64,000 nt of DNA from Stenotrophomonas maltophilia. Its GTDB lineage: Bacteria > Pseudomonadota > Gammaproteobacteria > Xanthomonadales > Xanthomonadaceae. Position 1 is the stretch's first letter. The number at the start of each line of letters is the position of its first letter. This document shows positions 51,915-62,302 of the stretch, piece by piece. Location: contig NZ_CP106759.1 in the NCBI RefSeq assembly GCF_025642255.1, forward strand, positions 1,453,501 through 1,517,500. Reading direction: 5' to 3'. The notes below the pieces were generated by a model. That model had not been told where the DNA came from. It worked only from the letters and a program-made list of their open reading frames with translations, and did no database searches. The position numbers and the translations under genes are program-made.

Positions 51915-51932
51915 GTTCCGCTGTGATGGCGC

Positions 51933-51955
51933 CGCCGGGCATGGCCCGGCGCTAC
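51933..51955 (-). repeat. SMAG-type REP hairpin between panC and panD
   Basis: Reverse-oriented copy of the 12205 element: CGCCGGGC, ATG and GCCCGGCG followed by CTAC. It lies 19 bases after the panC stop. Confidence 0.82.
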
Positions 51956-52033
51956 CTGAACGGTTTGCCGGTCGTGATGCCCCGCGTTGTGCGGGTGCTA
52001 GAATCCACGCTTTCCTCTGCGTTGTACCGTGCC

Positions 52034-52414
52034 ATGCACCTGTCCCTGCTCAAGACCAAGATCCACCGCGCCACCGTCACCCACTCCGAGCTGAACTACG
52101 AAGGCTCGATCGCCATCGATGACAACCTGCTGGCTGCCACCGGTATCCGCGAGTTCGAGCAGGTCCACATCTGGGACGTGACCAACGGTGCGCGCTTTTC
52201 GACCTATGCGATCCGCGCCGAAGCCGGCAGCGGCATCGTCTCGCTCAATGGTGGCGCCGCGCGCCACGTGCAGGTCGGCGACATCATCATCATCGCCGCC
52301 TTCGCCAGCATGACCGAGCAGGAAGCGGACAGCTTCAAGCCGAAGCTGGTGTACGTGGATGGCAGCAACCAGATCACCCACACCAACGACACGATCCCGA
52401 CCCAGGCCGCATGA
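52034..52414 (+). CDS. panD: Aspartate 1-decarboxylase (proenzyme)
   Basis: Makes beta-alanine for PanC. The 126-residue proenzyme starts [20 protein letters not shown] at 52034. The self-cleavage pair Gly24-Ser25 (YEGS) becomes the pyruvoyl group on Ser25. [23 protein letters not shown] and the [15 protein letters not shown] block ([18 protein letters not shown]) are conserved. The stop overlaps the pgi start by 4 bases. Confidence 0.96.
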   Translation: MHLSLLKTKIHRATVTHSELNYEGSIAIDDNLLAATGIREFEQVHIWDVTNGARFSTYAIRAEAGSGIVSLNGGAARHVQVGDIIIIAAFASMTEQEADSFKPKLVYVDGSNQITHTNDTIPTQAA

Positions 52415-53922
52415 CAACGAACAACGGATTCGACTCGCTGCATTCCCACGCCCAGCGCCTGAAGGGCGCAAGCATCCCCAGCCTGCTCGCCGCCGAACCT
52501 GGCCGTGTGCAGGAGCTGGCGCTGCGGGTCGGTCCGTTGTATGTGAACTTTGCCCGGCAGAAGTACGACGCCGCGGCGCTGCAGGCGCTGCTGGCGCTGG
52601 CAGCAGAACGCGATGTCGGGGGCGCCATCAACCGCCTGATGCGCGGCGAGCAGGTCAACCTGACCGAAGGCCGCGCGGCGCTGCACACGGCGCTGCGTGG
52701 TGACGTGGTCGACGCGCCGGTGGCCGCCGATGCCCATGCCACTGCACGCGAAATCCGTCAGCGCATGGGAGTCCTCGTGCGTGCGCTGGAAGACAGCGGC
52801 GTGACCGACGTGGTGAGCGTCGGCATCGGGGGATCCGATCTTGGCCCGCGGCTGGTCGCCGATGCGTTGCGCCCGGTCAGCGGCGCGCGCCTGCGCGTGC
52901 ATTTCGTATCGAACGTGGACGGCGCGGCCATGCAGCGCACGCTGGCCACGCTTGACCCGGCGCGCACCGCCGGCATCCTGATCTCCAAGACCTTCGGCAC
53001 CCAGGAAACCCTGCTCAACGGCCAGATCCTGCACGACTGGCTGGGTGGCAGTGAGCGCCTGTATGCCGTCAGCGCCAATCCCGAGCGCGCAGCGAAGGCC
53101 TTCGCCATCGCCGCAGAGCGCGTGCTGCCGATGTGGGACTGGGTCGGTGGCCGTTACTCGCTGTGGTCGGCGGTCGGCTTCCCGATTGCGCTGGCGATCG
53201 GCTTCGAGCGTTTCGAACAGCTGCTGGAGGGTGCGGCGCAGATGGACGCGCACGCACTGGATGCACCGCTGGAGCGCAATCTGCCGGTGCTGCATGGCCT
53301 GACCGACATCTGGAACCGCAACCTGCTGGGCTGCGCCACCCATGCGGTGATGACCTACGACCAGCGCCTGGCGTTGCTGCCGGCCTATCTGCAGCAGCTG
53401 GTGATGGAAAGCCTGGGCAAGCGCGTGCAGCGTGATGGCCAGCCGGTGACCACCGATACCGTGCCGGTGTGGTGGGGCGGTGCGGGCACCGATGTGCAGC
53501 ACAGCTTCTTCCAGGCGCTGCACCAGGGCACCAGCATCGTCCCGGCTGACTTCATCGGCTGTGTGCACAACGACGATCCCTATACCGTCAATCATCAGGC
53601 GCTGCTGGCCAACCTGCTGGCGCAGACCGAAGCGCTGGCCAACGGTCAGGGCAGCGACGATCCGCACCGCGACTACCCGGGCGGTCGTCCGAGTACGCTG
53701 ATCCTGCTCGATGCACTGACGCCGCAGGCGCTGGGTGCGCTGATCGCCATGTACGAGCACGCGGTGTACGTGCAGTCGGTGATCTGGAACATCAACGCCT
53801 TCGACCAGTTCGGGGTCGAGCTGGGCAAGCAACTGGCCAACCAGTTGCTGCCGGCATTGCAGGGCGAGGGCGTGGCGATCGCCGACCCGATGACCCGCGA
53901 GATCCTGGCGCAGATCCGGTAG
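52411..53922 (+). CDS. pgi: Glucose-6-phosphate isomerase
   Basis: Interconverts glucose 6-phosphate and fructose 6-phosphate. The 503-residue enzyme shows [53 protein letters not shown] (signature 1), [20 protein letters not shown] and [26 protein letters not shown] (signature 2, shown here by position only in part). The TAG stop codon lies inside the GTAG head of a SMAG element. It is translationally coupled to panD, an unusual pairing of vitamin and sugar genes. Confidence 0.95.
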   Translation: MTTNNGFDSLHSHAQRLKGASIPSLLAAEPGRVQELALRVGPLYVNFARQKYDAAALQALLALAAERDVGGAINRLMRGEQVNLTEGRAALHTALRGDVVDAPVAADAHATAREIRQRMGVLVRALEDSGVTDVVSVGIGGSDLGPRLVADALRPVSGARLRVHFVSNVDGAAMQRTLATLDPARTAGILISKTFGTQETLLNGQILHDWLGGSERLYAVSANPERAAKAFAIAAERVLPMWDWVGGRYSLWSAVGFPIALAIGFERFEQLLEGAAQMDAHALDAPLERNLPVLHGLTDIWNRNLLGCATHAVMTYDQRLALLPAYLQQLVMESLGKRVQRDGQPVTTDTVPVWWGGAGTDVQHSFFQALHQGTSIVPADFIGCVHNDDPYTVNHQALLANLLAQTEALANGQGSDDPHRDYPGGRPSTLILLDALTPQALGALIAMYEHAVYVQSVIWNINAFDQFGVELGKQLANQLLPALQGEGVAIADPMTREILAQIR

Positions 53923-53941
53923 CGCCGGGCCATGCCCGGCG
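53919..53941 (+). repeat. SMAG-type REP hairpin overlapping the pgi stop
   Basis: GTAG begins at 53919, and its TAG (53920-53922) is the pgi stop codon. The CGCCGGGC/GCCCGGCG stem follows at once. It separates pgi from the convergent regulator gene at 53957. Confidence 0.85.
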
Positions 53942-53956
53942 GACGCGACCCCGGGC

Positions 53957-54526
53957 TCAACGGCTCGGATCGCGTTCCGGGCTTGGCCGCTTGGCCAGTT
54001 TGCGCTGCAGCGACCGTCGGTGCATGCCGAGCAGGCGGGCGGCAGCGGACACGTTGCCGCCCGTCTCGTGCATCGCCTGCTGGATGTGTTCCCACTGCAG
54101 GCGACTGATCGGCGTCATCGCGTCGGGGACTTCCATCTCGCCGTCGTCGGCCGGGCCGTCGTCCTCTTCGCCCAGCGCGCGCAGGATCATCGGTACCGTT
54201 GCCGGCTTGGGCAGATAATCGTCTGCGCCCAGCTTGATGGCTTCCACGGCTGTGGCGATGCTGGCATAACCGGTGACCAGCAGGATCCGCATGTCCGCAC
54301 GCAGGGCACGCAGGGGCTGGATCAGGGCCAGGCCGGAATCACTGCCGAGCTTGAGGTCGATCAGCGCGAAAGCCGGTGGATGCTGGCGGGCCAGCATCAG
54401 CGCAGTGGCCGCGTCCTGCGCGGTCTGCGTTTCGAGTCCCTTGCGCGCCAGGCTGCGCTGCAGGGTACGCAGGTACAGCTCGTCGTCGTCGACCAGCAGG
54501 CCCTGGGTGGAGTGGTGCAGGCTCAT
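53957..54526 (-). CDS. RegA/PrrA-type response regulator
   Basis: A 189-residue regulator: receiver domain (about 9-125) with VDDDELYLRTL, the phosphorylated aspartate in FALIDLKLGSDSG, TGYASIATAVEAIKLGADDYLPKPAT and a C-terminal Fis-type helix-turn-helix (HIQQAMHETGGNVSAAARLLGMHRRSLQRKL, seen in short segments). This layout, without an AAA+ domain, is that of RegA/PrrA/ActR. An Asp/Glu/Gly linker sits at 125-140. It overlaps the kinase gene by 4 bases, so the pair is translationally coupled. Confidence 0.9.
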   Translation of the reverse strand: MSLHHSTQGLLVDDDELYLRTLQRSLARKGLETQTAQDAATALMLARQHPPAFALIDLKLGSDSGLALIQPLRALRADMRILLVTGYASIATAVEAIKLGADDYLPKPATVPMILRALGEEDDGPADDGEMEVPDAMTPISRLQWEHIQQAMHETGGNVSAAARLLGMHRRSLQRKLAKRPSPERDPSR

Positions 54527-55749
54527 GGGGTGTCCTCGCGTGGGGCCAGCGGCAGGCGGAAGCCGACGCGACTGCCGGCCCCCTGGGCCGGGCGCATCCA
54601 CATCTCGCCGTCGAGGCGTTCGATGGTGGCATGGGACAGGGCCAGGCCGACGCCCATGCCCTCGCTCTTGCTGCTGCCGAACAGCGTGCCCGGCAGCACG
54701 GCGGCACGGGCATCGAAGCCGTGGCCGTAGTCGCGGACTTCGCCGATCAGGTCGTCGCCGTCGATGCGCAGGCTCAGGTCCACGCGCGGGCGCCCGGCCT
54801 GCTCTCCGGCATCGGCCGCGTTGTTGAGCAGGACCATCAGCAGGTGGCCCACGCCGGGGTCCAGCGGCAGCCGCAGCGGCGCATCGTCGTTGCGGTGCAG
54901 GTCGATGGTCGGCCGCACCAGCCGCCATTGTTCCAGCACCTGCTGGGCGCTGGAGCGGCTGCGTCCGGGCATGTCGGCCGATGCCGGCGCGGCCAGTGCC
55001 AGCACCCGTTCGCGGCACTGCACGAGCAGTTCGCGCAGGGTTTCCATGTCCTCGCGTACTTCCGGCTCCTCGCTGCGCTCGGCAACGTCGTCGGCCAGCA
55101 GGGTCATGGTCGCCAGCGGCGTGTTCAGTTCATGCGCCACCGAGGCGGCGTGGGTGGCCAGGGCGACAATGCCCTCGTTGCGGGCGAAGCGTTCACGCAG
55201 TGCCGAGAGCTCCAGTTCCCGTTGCCGCAGGGCCAGGGCCAGGCGCGTGGAGAACGTCAGCACGACAGTGGCGGAGATCAGGAAATTGGCGACCACGCCC
55301 CAGCGGTTCAGGTCCTGCGCAAGGAAGTAGCCGTCCGGCAGCGGCTGGCCGAACAGTCCGCTGGCGGCGTAGCCGAGCAGGCAGGCCAGGGCCACCGCCA
55401 ACGCCCAGCGCAGGGGCAGGGCGAAGGCAGCCAACGCAATCAGGATCAGGAACAGGGAGCTGAACGGATTGGCCATGCCGCCGCTCCAGCTGATCATCCA
55501 GGTCAGGATGATCACGTCCACCAGAATGTGGCCGAAGGCTGTCAGTGGTGCGGTATCGGCCGCTTCCGGCCGCAGCTGGGTGTAGACGTTGAACAGCGCG
55601 AGCACGGCGACGCCGGCCCACAGCGGCAGCGGCGGCAACGGCAGGCCCAGCACCCAGGTGGCGACCAGGATGGTGGCGGCCTGGCCGGCCACGGCCAGCC
55701 ATCGCAGGCTGCACAGGGTGCGGAGAAACGGGGCGTCTGGACCGGTCAT
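54523..55749 (-). CDS. RegB/PrrB-type sensor histidine kinase
   Basis: A 408-residue kinase. The N-terminal membrane part (about 10-170, six spans) contains the GGxxNPF motif (SGGMANPFSS) linked to quinone sensing in RegB. The H-box is SVAHELNTPLATMTLLADD; a cysteine follows in LLVQCRERV, though whether it equals the redox-active Cys of RegB needs alignment. N, G1 and G2 boxes are NNAADAGEQAG, VRDYGHGFD and GMGVGLALSH. It likely senses redox or aerobic state. The ATG at 55749 is divergent from ispG, 114 bases away. Confidence 0.88.
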   Translation of the reverse strand: MTGPDAPFLRTLCSLRWLAVAGQAATILVATWVLGLPLPPLPLWAGVAVLALFNVYTQLRPEAADTAPLTAFGHILVDVIILTWMISWSGGMANPFSSLFLILIALAAFALPLRWALAVALACLLGYAASGLFGQPLPDGYFLAQDLNRWGVVANFLISATVVLTFSTRLALALRQRELELSALRERFARNEGIVALATHAASVAHELNTPLATMTLLADDVAERSEEPEVREDMETLRELLVQCRERVLALAAPASADMPGRSRSSAQQVLEQWRLVRPTIDLHRNDDAPLRLPLDPGVGHLLMVLLNNAADAGEQAGRPRVDLSLRIDGDDLIGEVRDYGHGFDARAAVLPGTLFGSSKSEGMGVGLALSHATIERLDGEMWMRPAQGAGSRVGFRLPLAPREDTP

Positions 55750-55863
55750 TCGCGCCCATCGTATGCGTTCGCGGGCGGGTGTGCCTGCGACAATCGGCCG
55801 CAGCCGTGCCGGCGGCTGAATGCGAGTCACCCGGAAACCGGAGGCGGGCGCTAGAATGCCCGC

Positions 55864-57129
55864 ATGCACGACGCCGTTACCCGCCCGACCCCGCCTTCCG
55901 AGCCCACCGCCTGGTCCCGTCGCCAGACCCACGCCGTCCAGATCGGCGGAGTCACCGTCGGCGGCGGCAGGCCGGTGGTGGTGCAGTCGATGACGAATAC
56001 CGACACCTCCGACGTGGCCTCCAGCGTGAAGCAGGTCGCCGAGCTCTGGCGGGCCGGTTCGGAAATGGTGCGCTTGACCGTCAACACCGTCGAGGCCGCG
56101 GCCGCGATCCCGCGCATCGTCGACAAGCTGGCGATGATGGGCATCGACGTGCCGCTGATCGGTGATTTCCACTACAACGGCCATCAGTTGCTGACCGCCG
56201 AACCGGCGTGTGCCGAAGCACTGGCCAAGTACCGCATCAATCCGGGCAATGTGGGCTTCGGCAAGAAGAAGGACCTGCAGTTCGCGCAGTTGATCGAGTT
56301 CGCCATCCGCTACAACAAGCCGGTGCGCATCGGCGCCAACTGGGGCTCGCTGGACCAGGTGCTGGCGGCCAGGCTGATGGATGAGAACAACGAGCGCGAG
56401 CAGCCCTGGGACGCCGGACGTGTCCTGCGCGAGGCGTTGATCCGGTCAGCGCTGGATTCGGCCGAACAGGCCGTGGAGCTGGGCCTGCCGCGCGACCGCA
56501 TCGTGCTGTCGGCCAAGGTCAGTGGCGTGCAGGAGCTGATCGCGGTCTACCGTGACCTGGCACAGCGTTCGGAGTTCGCGCTGCATCTGGGCCTGACCGA
56601 AGCCGGCATCGGCAGCAAGGGCATTGTTGCGTCGGCAGCGGCGCTGAGCGTGCTGCTGCAGGAAGGTATCGGCGACACCATCCGCATCTCGCTGACGCCC
56701 GAGCCGGGCCAGTCGCGGACGCAGGAAGTGATCGTCGCCCAGGAGCTGCTGCAGACCACCGGCCAGCGCGCGTTCACGCCGCTGGTGACAGCCTGCCCGG
56801 GATGCGGCCGCACCACCTCCGAGTTCTTCCAGGAGCTGGCCAAGGTGGTGCAGAACCACGTGCGCGAGAAGATGCCGCTGTGGAAAGTGCAGCACCCGGG
56901 GGCGGAAAACATGACCCTGGCGGTGATGGGCTGCGTGGTCAACGGCCCGGGAGAATCGCGGCACGCCAACATCGGCATCTCGCTGCCGGGAACCGGGGAG
57001 GCGCCGTCAGCGCCGGTGTTCGTCGATGGCGAGAAGAAGGTGACCCTGCGCGGCGAGAACATCGCCCAGGAATTCGTCGCCCTGATCGACGACTACGTCG
57101 AACGAACCTATGTCCGAAGCGCAGGATAA
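55864..57129 (+). CDS. ispG: (E)-4-hydroxy-3-methylbut-2-enyl-diphosphate synthase
   Basis: The 4Fe-4S enzyme that makes HMBPP in the MEP pathway. The 421-residue product has [38 protein letters not shown] and the cluster cysteines in [13 protein letters not shown] and [17 protein letters not shown], with the nearby glutamate as fourth ligand. It overlaps the next gene, in another frame, by 20 bases. Confidence 0.96.
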   Translation: MHDAVTRPTPPSEPTAWSRRQTHAVQIGGVTVGGGRPVVVQSMTNTDTSDVASSVKQVAELWRAGSEMVRLTVNTVEAAAAIPRIVDKLAMMGIDVPLIGDFHYNGHQLLTAEPACAEALAKYRINPGNVGFGKKKDLQFAQLIEFAIRYNKPVRIGANWGSLDQVLAARLMDENNEREQPWDAGRVLREALIRSALDSAEQAVELGLPRDRIVLSAKVSGVQELIAVYRDLAQRSEFALHLGLTEAGIGSKGIVASAAALSVLLQEGIGDTIRISLTPEPGQSRTQEVIVAQELLQTTGQRAFTPLVTACPGCGRTTSEFFQELAKVVQNHVREKMPLWKVQHPGAENMTLAVMGCVVNGPGESRHANIGISLPGTGEAPSAPVFVDGEKKVTLRGENIAQEFVALIDDYVERTYVRSAG

Positions 57130-57859
57130 GCCCGCGATCCTTGCCGCGCCGGAGCCGGCCTCCGGCTTCCGTCACTGGATGGCGCGCAATGCGTGGCGCC
57201 TGGTCCTGCTGTTCGCCGGCGTGCTGTTGCCGCTGGCCGGCTTCGTCGCGCTGGCCGACGAGGTGCATGAGTTTGAATCGTTCCATTTCGACGCGCCGCT
57301 GCTGTGGCAGATGCACGGCCTGCATTCGCCGTGGCTGGACCGGTTCTTCGTGCTGCTGTCCCGGCTGGGTTACGAGTGGTTCCTGATTCCCGCCGATGTG
57401 CTGATCGTCGCGGCACTGCTGGGCTACCGCCGCTGGCGCGAGGCCACCTTCGTGGCCGTCAGTTTCCTCGGATCGGCACTGTTGAACATGGGCAGCAAGC
57501 GGTTCTTCCAGCGGGACCGCCCCAGCCTGTGGGAGTCCATCGCACCGGAATCGACGTTCAGTTTCCCCAGTGGTCACGCCATGGGGTCGATGACCCTGGC
57601 GGCAACCCTGGTACTTCTGGCCTGGAATACCCGCTGGCGCTGGCCGGTGCTGGTGCTGGCCCCTGCGTTCAGCTTGCTGGTCAGCGTGTCCCGGGTCTAT
57701 CTCGGGGTCCATTACCCGTCGGATATCCTGGCCGGATGGTGTGCAGCACTGGTTTGGGTGGTAGGGTGCTACCTGGTCATGTTCAGTCGTCGGCATCCCT
57801 GGCGACGCCGCGATTCGCCGCCATCGACGGCCAGCGAAGCATCAACACAGGGGGAGTGA
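57110..57859 (+). CDS. PAP2-family membrane phosphatase
   Basis: A 249-residue membrane phosphatase with the three-part PAP2 signature: [18 protein letters not shown] and [17 protein letters not shown]. Six hydrophobic spans are visible. Substrates in this family include phosphatidate, phosphatidylglycerol phosphate and undecaprenyl pyrophosphate; none can be singled out. The 20-base overlap with ispG suggests co-transcription, and undecaprenyl pyrophosphate would fit an isoprenoid neighbour, but this is inference. Confidence 0.88.
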   Translation: MSEAQDKPAILAAPEPASGFRHWMARNAWRLVLLFAGVLLPLAGFVALADEVHEFESFHFDAPLLWQMHGLHSPWLDRFFVLLSRLGYEWFLIPADVLIVAALLGYRRWREATFVAVSFLGSALLNMGSKRFFQRDRPSLWESIAPESTFSFPSGHAMGSMTLAATLVLLAWNTRWRWPVLVLAPAFSLLVSVSRVYLGVHYPSDILAGWCAALVWVVGCYLVMFSRRHPWRRRDSPPSTASEASTQGE

Positions 57860-57893
57860 CGTGGATGGCTCTTCGCGGGCGTCTACGTGATAG

Positions 57894-58028
57894 ATGAGCT
57901 GTTTCGTTGCAGTGGGTTCTGCAAGACAGGGGGTAAGCACAATGCGTGAGACTGTGATCAACCCGGCACTCTTGCCCGGTATGCACTTCGACCGCGCTTG
58001 CGAGGGTTCGGCACCCTGCCTAGCTTGA
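57894..58028 (+). CDS. Possible small ORF before the GacA-type regulator
   Basis: A 44-codon frame with an internal ATG at 57942 that has AGGGGG upstream (reading MRETVINPALLPGMHFDRAC from there). It fills most of the 200-base gap before gacA. Nothing is recognised; it may be chance. Confidence 0.2.
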   Translation: MSCFVAVGSARQGVSTMRETVINPALLPGMHFDRACEGSAPCLA

Positions 58029-58060
58029 CCCGCAATGGCCGCATTCGAAGAGGTACGTGA

Positions 58061-58708
58061 ATGACGATTCGAGTCTACCTGGTGGACGACCACGCACTGG
58101 TCCGCACCGGGATGAAGATGATCCTGTCGGGTGAGACCGACATCGAGGTGGTGGGCGAGGCCGAGACCGGCGAGGACGCGCTGCGCGAGATCCGCCAGCT
58201 GCAGCCGGACGTGGTGCTGTGCGACCTGCACCTGCCGGGTGTCAGCGGCATGGAAGTGACCGAGCGCATCGTGCGCGGCCATCGCAGCACGCGCGTGGTG
58301 ATCGTGTCCGTCCTGGAGGATGGCCCGCTGCCGAAGCGGCTGCTGGAAGCCGGCGCGGCCGGGTACATCGGCAAGGGCTGCGACGCCCAGGAACTGCTGC
58401 GCGCGGTGCGCGACGTGGCAGGCGGGCGCCGCTACCTGGGCACCAGCATCGCGCAGAATCTGGCGCTGTCGACGGTGGAGGGGAATGGTTCGCCGTTCGA
58501 CACCCTGTCTCCGCGCGAGCTGGAAGTGGCGCTGCTGCTGACCCAGGGATTGCGCCAGGAAGACATCGCGCGCCGCCTCAGCCTCAGCGCCAAGACCGTC
58601 AACACGCACAAGGCGCGCCTGTTCGAGAAGATGGGTATCCACGACAACATCGCGCTGGCGCGCATGGCCAGCCAGTACGGGCTGGTGGATCCGGCACGGC
58701 CGCTGTGA
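58061..58708 (+). CDS. gacA: GacA/UvrY-type response regulator
   Basis: A 215-residue NarL/FixJ-class regulator. The receiver domain has YLVDDHALVRTGMKMIL, the phosphorylated aspartate in VVLCDLHLPGVSGMEV, EDGPLPKRLLEAGAAGYIGKG. The LuxR-type helix-turn-helix has LSPRELEVALLLTQGLRQED and LSLSAKTVNTHKARLFEKMG. The run GPLP...AGAAGY...KG and SIAQNLALS...SPF closely follow UvrY/GacA. The family works with a BarA/GacS kinase to antagonise CsrA (gene at 27471) through small RNAs. Unlike many relatives it is not followed by uvrC; a convergent eda comes next. Confidence 0.87.
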   Translation: MTIRVYLVDDHALVRTGMKMILSGETDIEVVGEAETGEDALREIRQLQPDVVLCDLHLPGVSGMEVTERIVRGHRSTRVVIVSVLEDGPLPKRLLEAGAAGYIGKGCDAQELLRAVRDVAGGRRYLGTSIAQNLALSTVEGNGSPFDTLSPRELEVALLLTQGLRQEDIARRLSLSAKTVNTHKARLFEKMGIHDNIALARMASQYGLVDPARPL

Positions 58709-58774
58709 GGGTTTCAGCCAACGGCTGAGGTGCATCGCGCGCCCGGAATCTGTCTTCCAGTTCCGGCCCGCGGT

Positions 58775-58799
58775 CGCGGGGCCAAGCGTCGGCCCCGCG
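58775..58799. terminator. Strong hairpin between convergent gacA and eda
   Basis: CGCGGGGCC and GGCCCCGCG form a perfect 9-bp stem with a 7-base loop. No T tract follows, so it may act as a hairpin barrier rather than a classical terminator. Confidence 0.45.
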
Positions 58800-58815
58800 C
58801 TCACCCATCGGGCGC

Positions 58816-59475
58816 TCAGGTGCCGCGCACGCGCTTGACGATGGCCGCCGCCTGCGCGGCACTGGCGCGCACCTTGTCCCAGTCGCCATCCGCAATCCAG
58901 TTGCCGGGCACCATCCATGAGCCACCGATGCAGACGACGTTCTTCTGCTCGAGGTACTCGGCGGCGGTATTTTCCGTGATGCCGCCGGTCGGGCACAGCT
59001 TCAGATCGGCAATTGGACCGGCCACGCCCTTGATCATCGCCAGGCCGCCGACCGCAGTGGCCGGGAACAGCTTGCACACCCGGAATCCGCGCGCATGCAG
59101 CGACAGCAGCTCGGTCGGCGTCGCCGCACCGGGCACCACCGGCAGCGGTGCAGCGGCCAGCGCATCGGCCAGCGCGGGCGGCGTACCCGGGGTCACCAGG
59201 AAGTCCGCGCCGGCATCAATCGACTGCTGCATCTGCTCAACGGTCAGCACCGTACCGGCACCCACCACCACGTCCGGCAGTTCGCGCTTGAGCATGGCCA
59301 GCGCCTCCATCGCCACCGGCGTGCGCAACGTCAGCTCGATCGCCGGCAGACCGCCTTCCAGCAGCGCCGCACTCACCGCACGGGCCTGGTCCAGCGTATG
59401 AATCGTCACCACCGGCAGGATGCCCGCCGCATGCAACAGCTCCGCCGCCTTCAGCTGATGTTGTTCGATACCCAT
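58816..59475 (-). CDS. eda: 2-dehydro-3-deoxy-6-phosphogluconate aldolase
   Basis: Splits KDPG into pyruvate and glyceraldehyde 3-phosphate, the last Entner-Doudoroff step. The 219-residue class I aldolase shows ILPVVTIHTLDQA, GGLPAIELTLRT, VGAGTVLT, FLVTPG, the Schiff-base lysine in VCKLFPAT and LCPTGGI. It ends the zwf-glk-pgl-edd-eda unit, 129 bases after edd. Confidence 0.95.
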   Translation of the reverse strand: MGIEQHQLKAAELLHAAGILPVVTIHTLDQARAVSAALLEGGLPAIELTLRTPVAMEALAMLKRELPDVVVGAGTVLTVEQMQQSIDAGADFLVTPGTPPALADALAAAPLPVVPGAATPTELLSLHARGFRVCKLFPATAVGGLAMIKGVAGPIADLKLCPTGGITENTAAEYLEQKNVVCIGGSWMVPGNWIADGDWDKVRASAAQAAAIVKRVRGT

Positions 59476-59604
59476 AGCTCTGCTTCTGCCTTTGCTTCCG
59501 AATTTGATTTTCAGTGATCACTTCGCGGCGTTGATGCGCCGGAAAGTGTGACGCCGCCACCAGCACACTCGCCGCCGCAACACACCCGCAGCGCTCTTCA
59601 ACCC

Positions 59605-61521
59605 TCAGGCGTCCTTCGCCTCATGCGGCGCTGCCGCAGCCGCCGCATCGTGTCCCAGTTCGTACTCGGCGTCGTAGTCCCACGGCCCGCCATCGGCCGC
59701 TGCCGGCCCGCACGAAATCGAAATGGCGCCCTGATCGGCCGGCCCGACCACACGACGGTTGATCGCGAACAGGTTGCGGCCCAGATCATTCGCCGCGGGC
59801 GCGGTGTTCGGGGCCTGAGTGCGTGCTGCCCATTCCGCAGCGTCCACCAGGACGTCCAGCGTGCCCGCCTCGCCATCCAGGCGGATGATGTCGCCTTCGC
59901 GGACTTTCGCCAGCGGACCCCCACGCGCGGCTTCCGGCGTGACATGGATCGCTGCCGGGATCTTGCCCGACGCCCCGGACAACCGGCCATCGGTGACCAG
60001 CGCAACGCGTCGGCCCTGGTTCTGCAGAAGGCCCAGCAGCGGCGCCAGGGAATGCAGCTCCGGCATGCCGTTCGCGCGCGGGCCCTGGTAGCGCACCACC
60101 GCCACGAAATCCTGGGGAAGCAGCCCGGCAGCATGCAGCTTGTTGAGCACCTGGGGCGCATCAACGACAACGGCCGGTGCTTCGATCGAACGGTATTGCG
60201 GCTTCACCGCCGACAGTTTGATCAACGACCGGCCCAGGTTGCCGCGCAGCAGGCGCAGGCCACCCTGGCTCTCGAACGGAGCGTCGACGCCGCGCACCAC
60301 CTCCTCGTCGGCACTGCGCTCCAGCCCGGGCAGATAGACCAGGGTGCCGTCACGTAGCTGCGGTTCGCGGGCGTAATCGGCCATGCCGCCGCGCGCCACA
60401 CTGACCAGGTCGCCGTGCATCAGCCCGGCCCTGATCAATTCGCCGAACACGAAAGCCGGGCCGCCGGCCGCCGCGAAGCGGTTCACGTCGGCGTCGCCAT
60501 TCGGATAGACGCGAGCCAGCAGGGGAATCAGCTGCGACAGCTCGTCGAAGTCGTCCCAGGTCAGCACGATGCCGGCGGCACGCGCGACCGCGATCCAGTG
60601 GATGGTGTGGTTGGTCGAGCCGCCGGTGGCCATCAGGGCGATGACGGCGTTGATGATCGCGCGCTCGTCGATGATCCGGCCGAGCGGACGGAAATCCTCG
60701 CCCAGCGCGGTGATCTCCAGCGCACGCTCGGTGGCCTCGCGGGTGAGCGCATCGCGCAGCGCAGTGCCCGGGTTGACGAAGGATGCGCCTGGCAGCTGCA
60801 CGCCCATCGCTTCCAGCAGTACCTGGTTGGAGTTGGCGGTACCGTAGAAGGTGCAGGTGCCTGCGCCATGGTAGGAGGCCGACTCGGCCTCCAGCAGTTC
60901 TTCGCGGGTGGCTTCGCCGGCCGCATAGCGTTCGCGCACCTCGGCCTTCTGCTTGTTCGGAATGCCCGGTGTCATCGGGCCGGCCGGAATGAACACCGCC
61001 GGCAGGTGGCCGAACGCGAGCGCGCCGATCAGCAGGCCGGGCACGATCTTGTCGCACACGCCAAGGTAGACCGTGGTATCGAACATGTCATGGCTGAGGC
61101 CGATCGCGGTGGCCTGCGCGATCACATCGCGCGAGAACAGCGACAGTTCCATGCCGCCGCGGCCCTGGGTGACGCCGTCGCACATCGCCGGCACACCGCC
61201 GGCCACCTGCGCGGTGGCGCCCAGTTCACGCGCGATCCCGCGGATCTGCTCCGGATAGGTCTCGAACGGCTGGTGGGCCGACAACATGTCGTTATAGGCG
61301 GTGATGATGCCCAGGTTCGGCGTCACCCCGCCGCGCAGGCGGCTCTTGTCAGTTCCGCCGCAGGCAGCGAAACCATGGGCGAGATTGCCGCAGCTCAGGC
61401 GGCTGCGGAAGGGGCCTTCGCGCAGGGCGGCGTCGACAGCGGCCAGGTAGGCCGCGCGCGAGGCAGCGCTGCGACGGATGACGCGGTCGGTGATGGCTTG
61501 CAGTTGCGGATGGAGGCTCAT
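59605..61521 (-). CDS. edd: 6-phosphogluconate dehydratase
   Basis: Converts 6-phosphogluconate to KDPG. The 638-residue IlvD/Edd-family iron-sulfur enzyme has [50 protein letters not shown] and [16 protein letters not shown], with cluster cysteines in the CDGVTQG and VCDKIVPG motifs, and [11 protein letters not shown]. The C-terminal [12 protein letters not shown] is the dehydratase signature. It lies 58 bases after pgl. Confidence 0.95.
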   Translation of the reverse strand: MSLHPQLQAITDRVIRRSAASRAAYLAAVDAALREGPFRSRLSCGNLAHGFAACGGTDKSRLRGGVTPNLGIITAYNDMLSAHQPFETYPEQIRGIARELGATAQVAGGVPAMCDGVTQGRGGMELSLFSRDVIAQATAIGLSHDMFDTTVYLGVCDKIVPGLLIGALAFGHLPAVFIPAGPMTPGIPNKQKAEVRERYAAGEATREELLEAESASYHGAGTCTFYGTANSNQVLLEAMGVQLPGASFVNPGTALRDALTREATERALEITALGEDFRPLGRIIDERAIINAVIALMATGGSTNHTIHWIAVARAAGIVLTWDDFDELSQLIPLLARVYPNGDADVNRFAAAGGPAFVFGELIRAGLMHGDLVSVARGGMADYAREPQLRDGTLVYLPGLERSADEEVVRGVDAPFESQGGLRLLRGNLGRSLIKLSAVKPQYRSIEAPAVVVDAPQVLNKLHAAGLLPQDFVAVVRYQGPRANGMPELHSLAPLLGLLQNQGRRVALVTDGRLSGASGKIPAAIHVTPEAARGGPLAKVREGDIIRLDGEAGTLDVLVDAAEWAARTQAPNTAPAANDLGRNLFAINRRVVGPADQGAISISCGPAAADGGPWDYDAEYELGHDAAAAAAPHEAKDA

Positions 61522-61579
61522 TGGCTACCGGCGTTCGAGGTGGCGAGAGGTGGGCGGCGGCGATATGCCGCCACCGACA

Positions 61580-62302
61580 TCAATCTGCCCAGTGGACGCG
61601 CAGGCGCGCGCCTTCCAGGTGGATTGCGTTGAGGATCGGGTACTGCTGGGCATTGTTGCTGTCCAGCGCCTGCCGCAGCACCTGCAGCTTCTGCTTGCCG
61701 CGCAGCAGCAGCAGGCGCTGGCGGCACTGGCGCAGGCCGTGCGGGGTCAGCGTGATCCGCAGCGGCCACTGGTTGGCGCCCGGGCAGCCGGTCGCATCCA
61801 GTGCGGCATAGGGCAGGGGGCTTTCCAGCGCGCGGGCCAGGTCCTTCGAGCCGGGGAACAACGAGGCCGTGTGGCCATCATTGCCCATGCCGAGCGCGAC
61901 CAGGCTGGGCGGCTGGCTGTGCTGTGCCTGCAGATTGGCGGTGTACACGCATTCCGGAAGCGGCTTGCCGATGCGCACCAGCGGGTCGAAATGTGCACCT
62001 TCGGCGCGCTTGAGCAGGTGCTCGCGTACCAGCCAGGCATTGCTGTCGCGATCCTGCGGCGACAGCCAGCGCTCATCGGCCAGGCTCACTTCCACGCGGT
62101 CCCAGTGCACTTCCATTTCTGCCAGCGCCTGGTACACCGGCGCCGGCGTGGTGCCACCGGACAGCAGGATGCGTGCGCGGCCGACTTCGTTGATGTCACG
62201 GTTGATGGTCTGTGCCATTTCGGTGGCCACCGCTTCGATCCAGCCATCGGCATCGCCGTGACTGACAAAATCGATGCGGTCGTCCTGGAAGACAGGGCTC
62301 AT
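61580..62302 (-). CDS. pgl: 6-phosphogluconolactonase
   Basis: Hydrolyses 6-phosphogluconolactone from Zwf. The 240-residue DevB-type enzyme shows ILLSGGTTPAPVYQAL, VSLADERWLSPQDRDSN and ALGMGNDGHTASLFPGS, all family signatures. It overlaps glk by 4 bases, so the two are translationally coupled. Confidence 0.94.
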   Translation of the reverse strand: MSPVFQDDRIDFVSHGDADGWIEAVATEMAQTINRDINEVGRARILLSGGTTPAPVYQALAEMEVHWDRVEVSLADERWLSPQDRDSNAWLVREHLLKRAEGAHFDPLVRIGKPLPECVYTANLQAQHSQPPSLVALGMGNDGHTASLFPGSKDLARALESPLPYAALDATGCPGANQWPLRITLTPHGLRQCRQRLLLLRGKQKLQVLRQALDSNNAQQYPILNAIHLEGARLRVHWAD

